Positions 50,793 through 58,641 of a stretch of DNA of 64,000 nucleotides are shown piece after piece (within the stretch, counting starts at the first letter, position 1; each line of letters starts with the position of its first letter). The stretch is taken from assembly GCF_007176755.1 (NCBI RefSeq), contig NZ_BJTV01000010.1, positions 62,001 through 126,000 on the forward strand. The letters run 5' to 3'. The position numbers and the translations under genes were made by a program. Source of the stretch: Streptomyces sp. 1-11 (lineage in GTDB: Bacteria; Actinomycetota; Actinomycetes; Streptomycetales; Streptomycetaceae). The notes beneath the pieces are model-generated. The model worked only from the letters and a program-made list of their open reading frames with translations, made no database searches and was not told where the DNA came from.

Positions 50793-50964
50793 GTTCTGCT
50801 TCTCCCGAGCCGTGGCCACCCGTGTGCCTGACGGGCAACGGTACGAAAGTCGTCGCCCGCGCCCAACTCCGAGGACGCCCTGACGTCAGGAGTCGCACAG
50901 CCCGACGGGCTGAAGGGGAACGCCATGGAACCGGATGGCGGCACGCTCGGTGCTCGGTGCGCCT

Positions 50965-51600
50965 TCATCCTCGCCGCAATGCGGTCAGATCGTGGTTGAG
51001 CTGGACGACGTTGACGCTTTGCTGACCCAGGAAGCCCAGCGTGCGGCCGTCGATGTGCCGGGCGACGAGGCCGCGGACCGCGGCCGGGTCCAGCCCGCGG
51101 GCCTTCGCCACCCGGTCCACCTGCTCGTAGGCGTAGGCGGGTGAGATGTCCGGGTCGAGGCCGGAGCCGGAGGCGGTGACGGCGTCGGCGGGGACGCTGC
51201 TCGGCCGGACGCCGTCGAACGCGGCCACGGCGGCGCGGCGCTGGGCGATCGTCTTGATCAACGTGGCGTTGTTGGGGCCGAGGTTGGAGGCGCCGGAGCT
51301 GGTCGGGTCGTAGCCGGTGCTTCCCGCCGCGGACGGGCGGGGCTGGAACCACTTGGGGTCGGGTGCCAGGGAGGTCTGGCCTGCGCGCGGCGGGAGGTCG
51401 AAGTTCTGGCCGATGAGGGCGGAGGCCACCGGCCGTCCGTGGTCCTTGATCATCGATCCGTTGGCCTGGTGCGGGAAGACGCCCTGGGCGATGCCGGTGA
51501 CGGCCAGCGGATAGGCCACTCCCGTGATCACGGTGAACACCAGCAGCATGCGCAGCGCCGCCAGGTACTGGCGCATCGCGTGGGCGAGAGAGCCGAGCAT
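50965..51600 (-). CDS. kdpC: Potassium-transporting ATPase subunit C
   Basis: 211 aa. KdpC holds the KdpFABC complex together and helps KdpA and KdpB couple ATP hydrolysis to potassium uptake. One N-terminal membrane span (LLVFTVITGVAYPLAVTGIAQ) is followed by an exported domain with NGSMI, GQNF, GSGLDPDISP and VDRVAKARGL, all typical. The ATG at 51600 was chosen because AAGGAGG lies at a proper distance; a GTG at 51609 touches that site. It is the last gene of the kdp operon, 21 bp after kdpB. Confidence 0.95.
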   Translation of the reverse strand: MLGSLAHAMRQYLAALRMLLVFTVITGVAYPLAVTGIAQGVFPHQANGSMIKDHGRPVASALIGQNFDLPPRAGQTSLAPDPKWFQPRPSAAGSTGYDPTSSGASNLGPNNATLIKTIAQRRAAVAAFDGVRPSSVPADAVTASGSGLDPDISPAYAYEQVDRVAKARGLDPAAVRGLVARHIDGRTLGFLGQQSVNVVQLNHDLTALRRG

Positions 51601-51621
51601 GAGGAGCACCCTCCTTGTCGG

Positions 51622-53754
51622 TCAGTGCAGTCCGGGAACGAACTGGACGATCAGGTCGATGGCCTTGATGCCGAGGAAGGGCAGTACCAGGCCGCCGAGG
51701 CCGTAGATCCAGATGTTGCGGTTCAGCAGTGCCGCCGCCGAAGAGGGCCGGTAACGCACCCCGCGCAGCGCCAGCGGGATCAGGGCGATGATGATCAGCG
51801 CGTTGAAGATGATCGCGGAGGATATGGCGGAGGTCGGGCTGTGCAGGCCCATGACGTTGAGATGGTGCAGCCCCGGATAGACGCCGGCGAACATCGCGGG
51901 GATGATCGCGAAGTACTTGGCGATGTCGTTGGCGATCGAGAACGTGGTCAGCGAGCCCCGGGTGATCAGCAACTGCTTCCCGATCTCCACGATCTCGATG
52001 AGCTTGGTCGGGTTGGAGTCGAGGTCGACCATGTTGCCGGCCTCCTTGGCGGCCGACGTGCCGGTGTTCATCGCCACGCCGACGTCCGCCTGCGCGAGCG
52101 CCGGGGCGTCGTTGGTGCCGTCACCGGTCATCGCGACCAGCTTGCCGCCGGCCTGCTCCCGTTTGATGAGGGCCATCTTGTCCTCGGGCGTGGCCTCGGC
52201 GAGGAAGTCGTCGACGCCCGCCTCCTCGGCGATCGCCTTCGCGGTCAGCGGGTTGTCACCCGTGATCATGACCGTTCTGATGCCCATGCGGCGCAGCTCG
52301 TCGAACCGCTCCCGCATGCCGTTCTTGACGACGTCCTTCAGGTGGATGACACCGAGGATCCTGGCGCTCTCGACGCCGGCCTGCCGCAGCACCTCGCCGA
52401 CGACCAGCGGCGTGCCTCCGGTGGCGGAGATACCGTCGACCAGCGGGCCGACCTCGTCGGTGGGGTGGCCGCCGTGCTCCCGGACCCAGCGCATGACCGC
52501 GGTGGCGGCGCCCTTGCGCAGCGAGCGGCTGTCCAGCTCGTCGGTGAGATCCACCCCTGACATCCGGGTCTGCGCGGTGAACGGGACGAACTCGGCGTGC
52601 GCCAGCTCCCCCTCGGTCCGGGCGCGCAGCGCGTGCCGTTCCTTGGCGAGGACCACGATCGAGCGTCCTTCCGGCGTCTCGTCGGCGATCGAGGACAGCT
52701 GAGCGGCGTCCGCCAGCATCTCCGGATCCACACCGTCGACCGGCAGGAACACGGCGGCCTCACGGTTGCCCAGGGTGATGGTGCCGGTCTTGTCCAGCAG
52801 CAGCGTGTTGACGTCGCCCGCGGCTTCGACGGCACGTCCGGACATGGCCAGCACATTGCGCTGCACCAGCCGGTCCATGCCCGCGATGCCGATCGCGGAG
52901 AGCAACGCGCCGATGGTGGTCGGGATCAGGGCGACGACCAGTGCCACCAGGATGACGATGGACTGCTCGGCACCGGCGAAGACGGCGAAGGGCTGCAACG
53001 TCACCACGGCGATCAGGAAGACGATGGTCAGCGAGGCCAGGACGATGTTGAGCGCGATCTCGTTCGGTGTCTTCTGCCGGGCCGCGCCCTCCACCAGTGC
53101 GATCATGCGATCGATGAAGGTCTCACCGGGTTTCGAGGTGATCCGCACCACGATCCGGTCGGAGAGCACCTTCGTCCCGCCCGTCACCGCGGAACGGTCA
53201 CCGCCCGATTCGCGGATCACGGGCGCCGACTCACCCGTGATCGCGGACTCGTCCACACTCGCGATGCCCTCGACCACATCGCCGTCGCCGGGGATGGTCT
53301 CGCCGGCTTCGACCACGACGTGATCGCCCAGCCGCAGTCGGGTGCCCGCCACCTCCTCGGTGACCTCCGGCGTACCGGGTCGCCCGGCCATGACGAGGCG
53401 GCGGGCCTGGGTGTCCTTCTTCGTCCGGCGCAGTGTCTCCGCCTGCGCCTTGCCGCGTCCTTCCGCGACCGCCTCCGACAGGTTGGCGAAGACCACGGTC
53501 AGCCAGAGCCACACGGTGATCACCCAGGTGAAGACGCCGGGGTCCCTGATCGCCGACAGGGTGGTCAGCACCGCGCCGACCTCGACCACGAACATCACGG
53601 GATTCTTGACCATGACACGCGGGTCGAGCTTGCGCAGCGCGTCGGGGACCGAGGCCAGGAGCAGCTTGGGGTCGAGCGTGCCCGCTGAGATCCGGTGCGG
53701 CGCCGCACCGGGCGTACTCTTCGGTTCTGCCGCTCGCACGGCGGTGGTGGGCAT
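51622..53754 (-). CDS. kdpB: Potassium-transporting ATPase ATP-binding subunit B
   Basis: 710 aa P-type ATPase. The phosphorylated Asp321 is in DKTGTIT; TGES lies at 173-176 (its Ser is the inhibitory phosphorylation site in E. coli); the hinge GDGTNDAPALAQADVGVAMN is intact. Membrane spans and the N-domain (KGAATAVMRWV) are in order, and the length is normal. The ATG shares one base with the kdpA stop (TGATG), implying translational coupling. Confidence 0.97.
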   Translation of the reverse strand: MPTTAVRAAEPKSTPGAAPHRISAGTLDPKLLLASVPDALRKLDPRVMVKNPVMFVVEVGAVLTTLSAIRDPGVFTWVITVWLWLTVVFANLSEAVAEGRGKAQAETLRRTKKDTQARRLVMAGRPGTPEVTEEVAGTRLRLGDHVVVEAGETIPGDGDVVEGIASVDESAITGESAPVIRESGGDRSAVTGGTKVLSDRIVVRITSKPGETFIDRMIALVEGAARQKTPNEIALNIVLASLTIVFLIAVVTLQPFAVFAGAEQSIVILVALVVALIPTTIGALLSAIGIAGMDRLVQRNVLAMSGRAVEAAGDVNTLLLDKTGTITLGNREAAVFLPVDGVDPEMLADAAQLSSIADETPEGRSIVVLAKERHALRARTEGELAHAEFVPFTAQTRMSGVDLTDELDSRSLRKGAATAVMRWVREHGGHPTDEVGPLVDGISATGGTPLVVGEVLRQAGVESARILGVIHLKDVVKNGMRERFDELRRMGIRTVMITGDNPLTAKAIAEEAGVDDFLAEATPEDKMALIKREQAGGKLVAMTGDGTNDAPALAQADVGVAMNTGTSAAKEAGNMVDLDSNPTKLIEIVEIGKQLLITRGSLTTFSIANDIAKYFAIIPAMFAGVYPGLHHLNVMGLHSPTSAISSAIIFNALIIIALIPLALRGVRYRPSSAAALLNRNIWIYGLGGLVLPFLGIKAIDLIVQFVPGLH

Positions 53755-55418
53755 CAGTGCAACCCCTCCGCGAGCGGCCCCAGCGCGAGCGCGGGCAGGT
53801 AGGTGAGGCCGACGACGACGAGGATCACGGCGGACAGCAGGCCGACGAACTGCGGCCGGTACGTCGGCAACGTGCCCGCCGTGACGGGCACCGGCTGCTG
53901 CTGGGCGAGCGATCCCGCCAGCGCCAGCACGAACACCATCGGCAAGAACCTGCCCAGGAGCATCGCGAGCCCGAGCGCGGTGTTGTACCAGGCGGTGTCG
54001 GCGCTCAGCCCGGCGAACGCCGAGCCGTTGTTGTTGGCGGCCGAGGTGAAGGCGTACAGCACCTCGGAGAAGCCGTGCGGACCGTGGTTGAGCATCGCCG
54101 CCCGCTCGCCCGGCAGAGCCATGGCGACGCCGGCGCCGACCAGCACGATCGCCGGGGTGGTGAGGATGTACAGGGAGGCGTACTTCATCTCCCGGCCGCG
54201 CAGCTTCTTGCCCAGGTACTCGGGGGTGCGGCCGACCATGAGGCCGGCGATGAACACCGCCACCACGGCCAGGATCAGGATGCCGTAGAGACCGGATCCG
54301 GTGCCGCCTGGCGCGATCTCGCCGAGCATCATGTTGAAGATCGCCAGGCCGCCGCCGCCCGGGGTGAGCGAGTCGTGGGCGGAGTTGATCGCACCGCACG
54401 AGGTCAGTGTGGTGGACACGGCGAACAGGGCCGAGGCCCAGATCCCGAACCGCTGCTCCTTGCCCTCCAGCATCCCGCCCGCCGCGTGCCCGGCCGTACT
54501 GCTCACACTGTGGAGCTCGTTGGCGGTGACGACGGCCACCGAGGCGGCCCAGATCAGCGCCATCACCGCGACGATCGCGTAGCCCTGGCGGTTGTCACCG
54601 ACCATCCTCCCGAAGGTGCGCGGCAGAGCGAAGCCGATCACCAGCAGCAGGTAGATCTCCAGCCAGTCGGTGAACGGGTTGGGGTTCTCGAAGGGGTGGG
54701 CGGAGTTCGCGTTGTAGAACCCGCCGCCGTTGGTCCCCAGTTCCTTGATGGCCTCCTGGGAGGCGACCGGACCACCGGGGACGGACTGGTGCTGCCCGGC
54801 GATGGTGGTGATCGACTCGAAGCCGTGGAAGTTCTCGACCGTGCCCGCGGCGACCAGCACGACCGCCATCAGCAACGAGATCGGCAGCAGGACGCGCAGC
54901 ACGACCCTGGTGAGGTCCTGCCAGAAGTTTCCGACCCGGTCGGTCCTCCTCCGGGTGAATCCGCGGATCAGGGCGGCGACCACCGCGATCCCGACCGCCG
55001 CCGAGACGAAGTTCTGCACGGCCAGGCCCGCCATCTGCACCAGGTGGCCCATGGCCGACTCCCCGGAGTAAGCCTGCCAGTTGGTGTTGGTGACGAAGGA
55101 GGCGGCGGTGTTGAAGGACAGGTCGGGGGCGAGCGGCTTCGTGCCGAGGGAGAGCAGCAGATGGCTCTGCAACCGCAGGAAGCCGTACAGGAACAGCACC
55201 GAGACCACTGAGAACGCCAGCAGGCTGCGCAGATAGCCGGGCCACGTCTGCTCGGTGTCCGGGTGTACGCCACCGGCCCGGTACACCAGGCGCTCCGCCC
55301 GCCAGTGACGGGGGGAGGTCAGGACGTGGGCCATGTAGTCGCCGAGCGGGCGGAAGGTCAGGGCCAGCGCACCGACCAGAGCGATGATCTGCAGCCAGCC
55401 CGCGAGAGTGGCGTTCAT
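53754..55418 (-). CDS. kdpA: Potassium-transporting ATPase channel-like subunit A
   Basis: 554 aa with ten membrane spans, related to potassium channels and carrying the selectivity loops: SFVTNTNWQAYSG, ELGTNGGGFYNANSAHPFENP, TTLTSCGAINSAHDS and TSAANNNGSAFAGL. It admits K+ that KdpB then pumps. GGGAGG precedes the ATG at 55418. It follows kdpF by 36 bp and overlaps kdpB by one base. Confidence 0.97.
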   Translation of the reverse strand: MNATLAGWLQIIALVGALALTFRPLGDYMAHVLTSPRHWRAERLVYRAGGVHPDTEQTWPGYLRSLLAFSVVSVLFLYGFLRLQSHLLLSLGTKPLAPDLSFNTAASFVTNTNWQAYSGESAMGHLVQMAGLAVQNFVSAAVGIAVVAALIRGFTRRRTDRVGNFWQDLTRVVLRVLLPISLLMAVVLVAAGTVENFHGFESITTIAGQHQSVPGGPVASQEAIKELGTNGGGFYNANSAHPFENPNPFTDWLEIYLLLVIGFALPRTFGRMVGDNRQGYAIVAVMALIWAASVAVVTANELHSVSSTAGHAAGGMLEGKEQRFGIWASALFAVSTTLTSCGAINSAHDSLTPGGGGLAIFNMMLGEIAPGGTGSGLYGILILAVVAVFIAGLMVGRTPEYLGKKLRGREMKYASLYILTTPAIVLVGAGVAMALPGERAAMLNHGPHGFSEVLYAFTSAANNNGSAFAGLSADTAWYNTALGLAMLLGRFLPMVFVLALAGSLAQQQPVPVTAGTLPTYRPQFVGLLSAVILVVVGLTYLPALALGPLAEGLH

Positions 55419-55454
55419 GGAGAACCTCCCGGCTGCGGACCGTGAGGGACGCAG

Positions 55455-55544
55455 CTAGAACTTCTCGGGGAAGATCAGGCACACGACCAGGTAGATCACC
55501 AGACAGATCGCGACGACCAGGCCGACGATGTTGTCCAGGCTCAC
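55455..55544 (-). CDS. kdpF: Potassium-transporting ATPase subunit F
   Basis: 29 aa, one membrane span: SLDNIVGLVVAICLVIYLVV then CLIFPEKF. This is the classic KdpF form (ending in FPEKF/Y-like residues) that stabilises the KdpABC complex. The GTG at 55544 overlaps the stop of an upstream 27-aa gene by four bases (GTGA). Too short for most gene finders. Confidence 0.92.
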   Translation of the reverse strand: MSLDNIVGLVVAICLVIYLVVCLIFPEKF

Positions 55545-55624
55545 AGCCGGCTCACTCCCCTGGCGATCAGACCTATGAGGGCGAACACGGCGATGACGAG
55601 GACGATGAATCCGATATCCGACAT
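55541..55624 (-). CDS. 27-aa membrane peptide heading the kdp operon
   Basis: The full product is MSDIGFIVLVIAVFALIGLI then ARGVSRL: a single hydrophobic helix followed by a basic end, implying N-out, C-in insertion. The ATG at 55624 has GGGG about 8 bases upstream. Its TGA overlaps the kdpF GTG by four bases, the same coupling used elsewhere in this operon, which is the main argument that it is translated. It is not KdpF itself, which follows. Possible roles are a further small subunit or regulator of the pump, or a leader peptide coupling kdpF translation. Confidence 0.65.
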   Translation of the reverse strand: MSDIGFIVLVIAVFALIGLIARGVSRL

Positions 55625-56252
55625 GAGTGACACCCCGGTGACGGTGACGGAGGGGGACGCCAGATTGCGGCAAATAAGCAAGGCGAGGAGGAGGCCGTTG
55701 GAAACCGACCCATTCACCCATTCAGTACAGGCGCGTGTGCGTCGCTTGGCCAGCCGTGTTGGCGGGGCCATAACGCCGTAGGGCATTTCCTTGAGGTGTT
55801 CTTGACGCGTGCAGGCGAGGACCTGCTCCGACGCGAGCGCCCGTCGTCCCCCTCGGCCCGGGGCACTGCCCTGTTCTCGCTCTCACTCTGCGACTTGTCC
55901 GGTTCGACCCGTGTGGCCTAGCGCCCAGCACCCCCTCATTCGCCTCCGGACGCAGAGGATCGCTGATGCCTGTACCTGGAGCGAAGCCGCGAGGGGGACG
56001 AGCAATCAGATGTCATCGGTGGATCACCGTCCCTCAGCGACAGATGATGACCATTTACAGGATGTCTGCCTGCGGGCAGGGGCGGGCAGGGGCCGTAGGT
56101 CCCCGAGGTGGGGACGAACGGGGCAATGGTGCGATGGCTGTCTGTTCTTCCCAGGCAGTATCCGAGGAAACGACCAGCCGGCTGTCGTTCGCGATGCTGC
56201 CCGGCATCAGGTGCCGGTAGATGCGATACATCTCCTTCGAGAGGATCAGCCC
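55625..56252. other. 628 bp upstream of the kdp operon, no supported gene
   Basis: Divergent space between the kdp operon and a GNAT gene. GC content and codon pattern are less biased than in surrounding genes. Frames on both strands (for example plus 55966-56220) lack ribosome sites and family resemblance. The kdp promoter must lie here, but no KdpE-like repeat or riboswitch was recognised. Part could be decayed coding DNA. Confidence 0.4.
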
Positions 56253-56780
56253 ATGCGCAGCAGCACCAGCATCCGTCTGATAGAGCCCACCGATGCCGGC
56301 CCGATCGCCGCGCACCGGGTGCGGGACTTCGAGACTTTCCGGCCGTGGGAACCGGACCAGCCGGCGAGCTTCTTCACCCCGGAGGGCCAGGCGGAGCGGA
56401 TCGACAGGCTGCTGGCCGGATACCGGGCCGGTACGGTCTGGCCGGGTGTGGTGCTCGCCGACGACCTGGTGATCGGGCAGGTCACCGTCGGAGGCATCCT
56501 GCCGCAGCCGCACCTTCGCCGCGGTTCCGTCGGATACTGGATCGCCGGCGTCGCCCAGAATCAAGGGCACGCCGGGCGGGCCGTCGGGCTCGCCCTCCGG
56601 GTCATGACGGACGAACTCGGATTGCACCGCGCCGAGGCGTCCACCAACCTGGAGAACCTTCCCTCGCAGCGGGTGCTGCGCCGCAACGGGTTCAGCCCGT
56701 GCGGCGTCGCGCACTCCTCGATCTTCCTCGACGGGAGTTGGCGGGATGCGTTGCTGTGGGAACGGGTCCTGGGTGACTGA
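56253..56780 (+). CDS. GNAT family N-acetyltransferase (RimJ/RimL type)
   Basis: 175 aa. The N-terminal strand IRLIEPTDAGPIAAHRVRD, central GYWIAGVAQNQGHAGRAVGLALRVM with the acetyl-CoA loop (NQGHAGRA), and NLENLPSQRVLRRNGFSPCGVA match protein-N-acetyltransferases of ribosomal-protein type. The substrate is unknown. GAGAGG precedes the ATG at 56253; longer frames upstream are non-coding. It is divergent from the kdp operon. Confidence 0.9.
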   Translation: MRSSTSIRLIEPTDAGPIAAHRVRDFETFRPWEPDQPASFFTPEGQAERIDRLLAGYRAGTVWPGVVLADDLVIGQVTVGGILPQPHLRRGSVGYWIAGVAQNQGHAGRAVGLALRVMTDELGLHRAEASTNLENLPSQRVLRRNGFSPCGVAHSSIFLDGSWRDALLWERVLGD

Positions 56781-56866
56781 CTGATCGTTTCACAGCGAGG
56801 CGGCTCCCCCGACTTGAGATCAGCTTCGCTCGCGCCGCGGGTCACCTGAGCGTTCTTGGTGTGGCG

Positions 56867-56897
56867 GTGAGTGATCAGGCAGATCTGACGCACTCAC
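56867..56897. promoter_or_regulatory. 31-bp palindrome ahead of the His/Cys-protein gene
   Basis: GTGAGTGATCAG (56867-56878) is mirrored by CTGACGCACTCAC (56885-56897): outer 7-base arms GTGAGTG/CACTCAC are exact and inner TCAG/CTGA also pair. It ends about 20 bp before the ATG at 56917. It may be an operator overlapping the promoter of the following three genes; alternatively a terminator of the GNAT gene, whose stop is 87 bp upstream. Confidence 0.45.
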
Positions 56898-56916
56898 TCG
56901 ACTACTCTTCGTGTTC

Positions 56917-57357
56917 ATGCGAGCCGAATTAGTCACGCGTCGCTGCTCCGTGCCGTGGGCCGGGGCGGCGCTCGTCGTGCTGCTGACCACGCTCATGCAT
57001 GTCTTCGCCTGCTCCCACGGCCCGACGGCCACCCCCGCCCAGCGTGCCGACGTCCTCTTGCAGGCGTCTGCCCACACGTGCGGGGAGCGGCCTCACGCGC
57101 ATGGGAGCACGGCCGGGCCGCATGCGCCCGCGCCCACTCAGGACGACCGGGCTCACTGCTGCGGTCTTGACGAGCCGGCCGGTCCACCGCCCCGTGACCT
57201 GGCTACGCCGCACTCGTCCCACCCTGCCGTTCTCCCGGCCGGACTCTTCGCTCCCGGTCCGCCCCACCAACCCCTGGCTCCGCGCCGGACACCGTCTTCC
57301 TTCCTGGCGCTGTCCGCCGGACATGCGCGGGCTCTTCTCGGCGTGTGGCGGACCTGA
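56917..57357 (+). CDS. Exported small protein with His/Cys-rich segments
   Basis: 146 aa. A membrane span or signal (WAGAALVVLLTTLMHVFAC) at about 13-33 ends in a possible lipobox (VFAC). The rest is Pro/Ala/His-rich with SAHTCGERPHAHGS and RAHCCGLDEP, groups of His and Cys that could bind metal, and a final hydrophobic patch. A GTG at 56911 is an alternative start; neither has a strong ribosome site. I do not recognise a family. It stands ahead of a cysteine-synthase-like enzyme and an exporter on the same strand, behind a palindrome, which suggests one regulated unit. Confidence 0.6.
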   Translation: MRAELVTRRCSVPWAGAALVVLLTTLMHVFACSHGPTATPAQRADVLLQASAHTCGERPHAHGSTAGPHAPAPTQDDRAHCCGLDEPAGPPPRDLATPHSSHPAVLPAGLFAPGPPHQPLAPRRTPSSFLALSAGHARALLGVWRT

Positions 57358-57483
57358 TCGGCCCCTCGCCGCGCCCCCCCGATCCGGGGCGCGCGGCGAG
57401 CGATCAGCTCCGTCTGTTTCCTCTCCCTCCTCACACAGCGGTCGGCTGTCCCCGGGACGCGCCGACCGCAGGAGACGCACGTC

Positions 57484-58641
57484 ATGAACCAAGAGCACGC
57501 CCCGAACCGACCAGCCCCCACAACGCCGTCGACACCCCCCGCCCAGGTGCCGGCCGACGCCAAACACCCCCTGCACACCCCCGCCGGCCTGGTCGGCGAC
57601 ACGCCCGTGCTGTGGATCGGCGCCCCCTTCACCGCCGCCGGCCGCGGCTTCTGGGCCAAACTCGAGGGCTACAACCCCGGCGGCATCAAGGACCGCACCG
57701 CCCTGCACATGGTCCGCGCCGCCCGCGAGAGCGGCCGGCTCGTCGCCGGTGCCCGCATCGTCGAGTCGACGTCCGGCACCCTGGGCCTCGGTCTGGCGCT
57801 GGCCGGCGCGGCCTACGGCCATCCGGTCACCGTCGTCACCGACCCCGGCATGGAGCCGCTGATGACCGGCCTGCTCACCGCCTACGGCGCGCGGATCGAC
57901 CTCGTCGCCACGCCTCACCCGGAGGGCGGCTGGCAGGAGGCCCGCCGGCAGCGCGTCGAAGAGCTGCTGGCCGTCCGTCCGGATGCCTGGTGCCCGGACC
58001 AGTACAACAACCCCGACAACGTCGCCGGCTACGCGCCGCTCGCCCGCGAACTCGTCGCCCAGCTGGGCCGCGTCGACGCCCTGGTCGTCTCCGTCGGCAC
58101 CGGCGGCCATTCCGCCGGCGTCGGCTCCGTGCTGCGTGAGTACTTCCCGCGGATGCGGATCGTCGGGGTGGACACCACCGGTTCGACGATCTTCGGTCAG
58201 CCCCCCGCCGCCCGCCTCATGCGCGGGCTGGGCTCCAGCATCCACCCCGGCAACGTCGCCTACGGCCTCTTCGACGAGGTGCACTGGGTCGCCGCCCCGG
58301 AAGCCGTGTGGGCCGCACGCCACCTCGCCCGCCACCACTACGCCACCGGCGGCTGGAGCGTCGGCGCCGTCGCGCTCGTCGCCCGCTGGCTGGCCCGCAC
58401 CCTGCCACCGGAGACGCGGATCGCCGCGGTCTTCCCCGACGGACCGCAGCGTTACGTGGGCACGGTCTTCGACGACGCCTACTGCCGCCGCCACGACCTC
58501 CTCGGCCACCTGCCCGCCGACGACCCCGACGAGATCTCCGACGGCCGGGAGCGCACCGTCACCCGCTGGACCCGCTGCACCCGCGTCGTCGACCCGCTCG
58601 CCCGCTCCGGCCGCGACGCCCTCGTGGGAGCCGCCCGATGA
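57484..58641 (+). CDS. PLP-dependent cysteine synthase-like enzyme
   Basis: 385 aa fold-type II PLP enzyme. The cofactor lysine is in NPGGIKDRTALHM; the substrate loop is STSGTLG, near the STSGNTG of O-acetylserine sulfhydrylases but with Leu for the usual Asn-Thr pattern; the phosphate-binding glycine loop is SVGTGGHSAG. A Pro-rich N-terminal extension of about 30 residues and a long C-terminal part (after FPDGPQRYVGTVFDDAYC) are unlike housekeeping CysK. Relatives in metallophore and amino-acid antibiotic pathways make diaminopropionate or similar compounds. AGGAGA precedes the ATG. It overlaps the exporter gene by four bases (ATGA), tying the product to export. Confidence 0.85.
   Translation: MNQEHAPNRPAPTTPSTPPAQVPADAKHPLHTPAGLVGDTPVLWIGAPFTAAGRGFWAKLEGYNPGGIKDRTALHMVRAARESGRLVAGARIVESTSGTLGLGLALAGAAYGHPVTVVTDPGMEPLMTGLLTAYGARIDLVATPHPEGGWQEARRQRVEELLAVRPDAWCPDQYNNPDNVAGYAPLARELVAQLGRVDALVVSVGTGGHSAGVGSVLREYFPRMRIVGVDTTGSTIFGQPPAARLMRGLGSSIHPGNVAYGLFDEVHWVAAPEAVWAARHLARHHYATGGWSVGAVALVARWLARTLPPETRIAAVFPDGPQRYVGTVFDDAYCRRHDLLGHLPADDPDEISDGRERTVTRWTRCTRVVDPLARSGRDALVGAAR

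Noticed and set aside
50925..50999. 24-codon plus-strand ORF behind AAGGGG
   Set aside because: It has a plausible ribosome site but runs antisense into the end of kdpC and has no recognisable features; probably chance.
55880..55925. tRNA-like GGTTCGACCC segment
   Set aside because: It resembles a T-loop, but the flanking bases do not form a T-stem or acceptor stem and no anticodon arm can be built.
55966..56220. 84-residue plus-strand frame upstream of the GNAT gene
   Set aside because: No ribosome site, unbiased third positions and no family resemblance.
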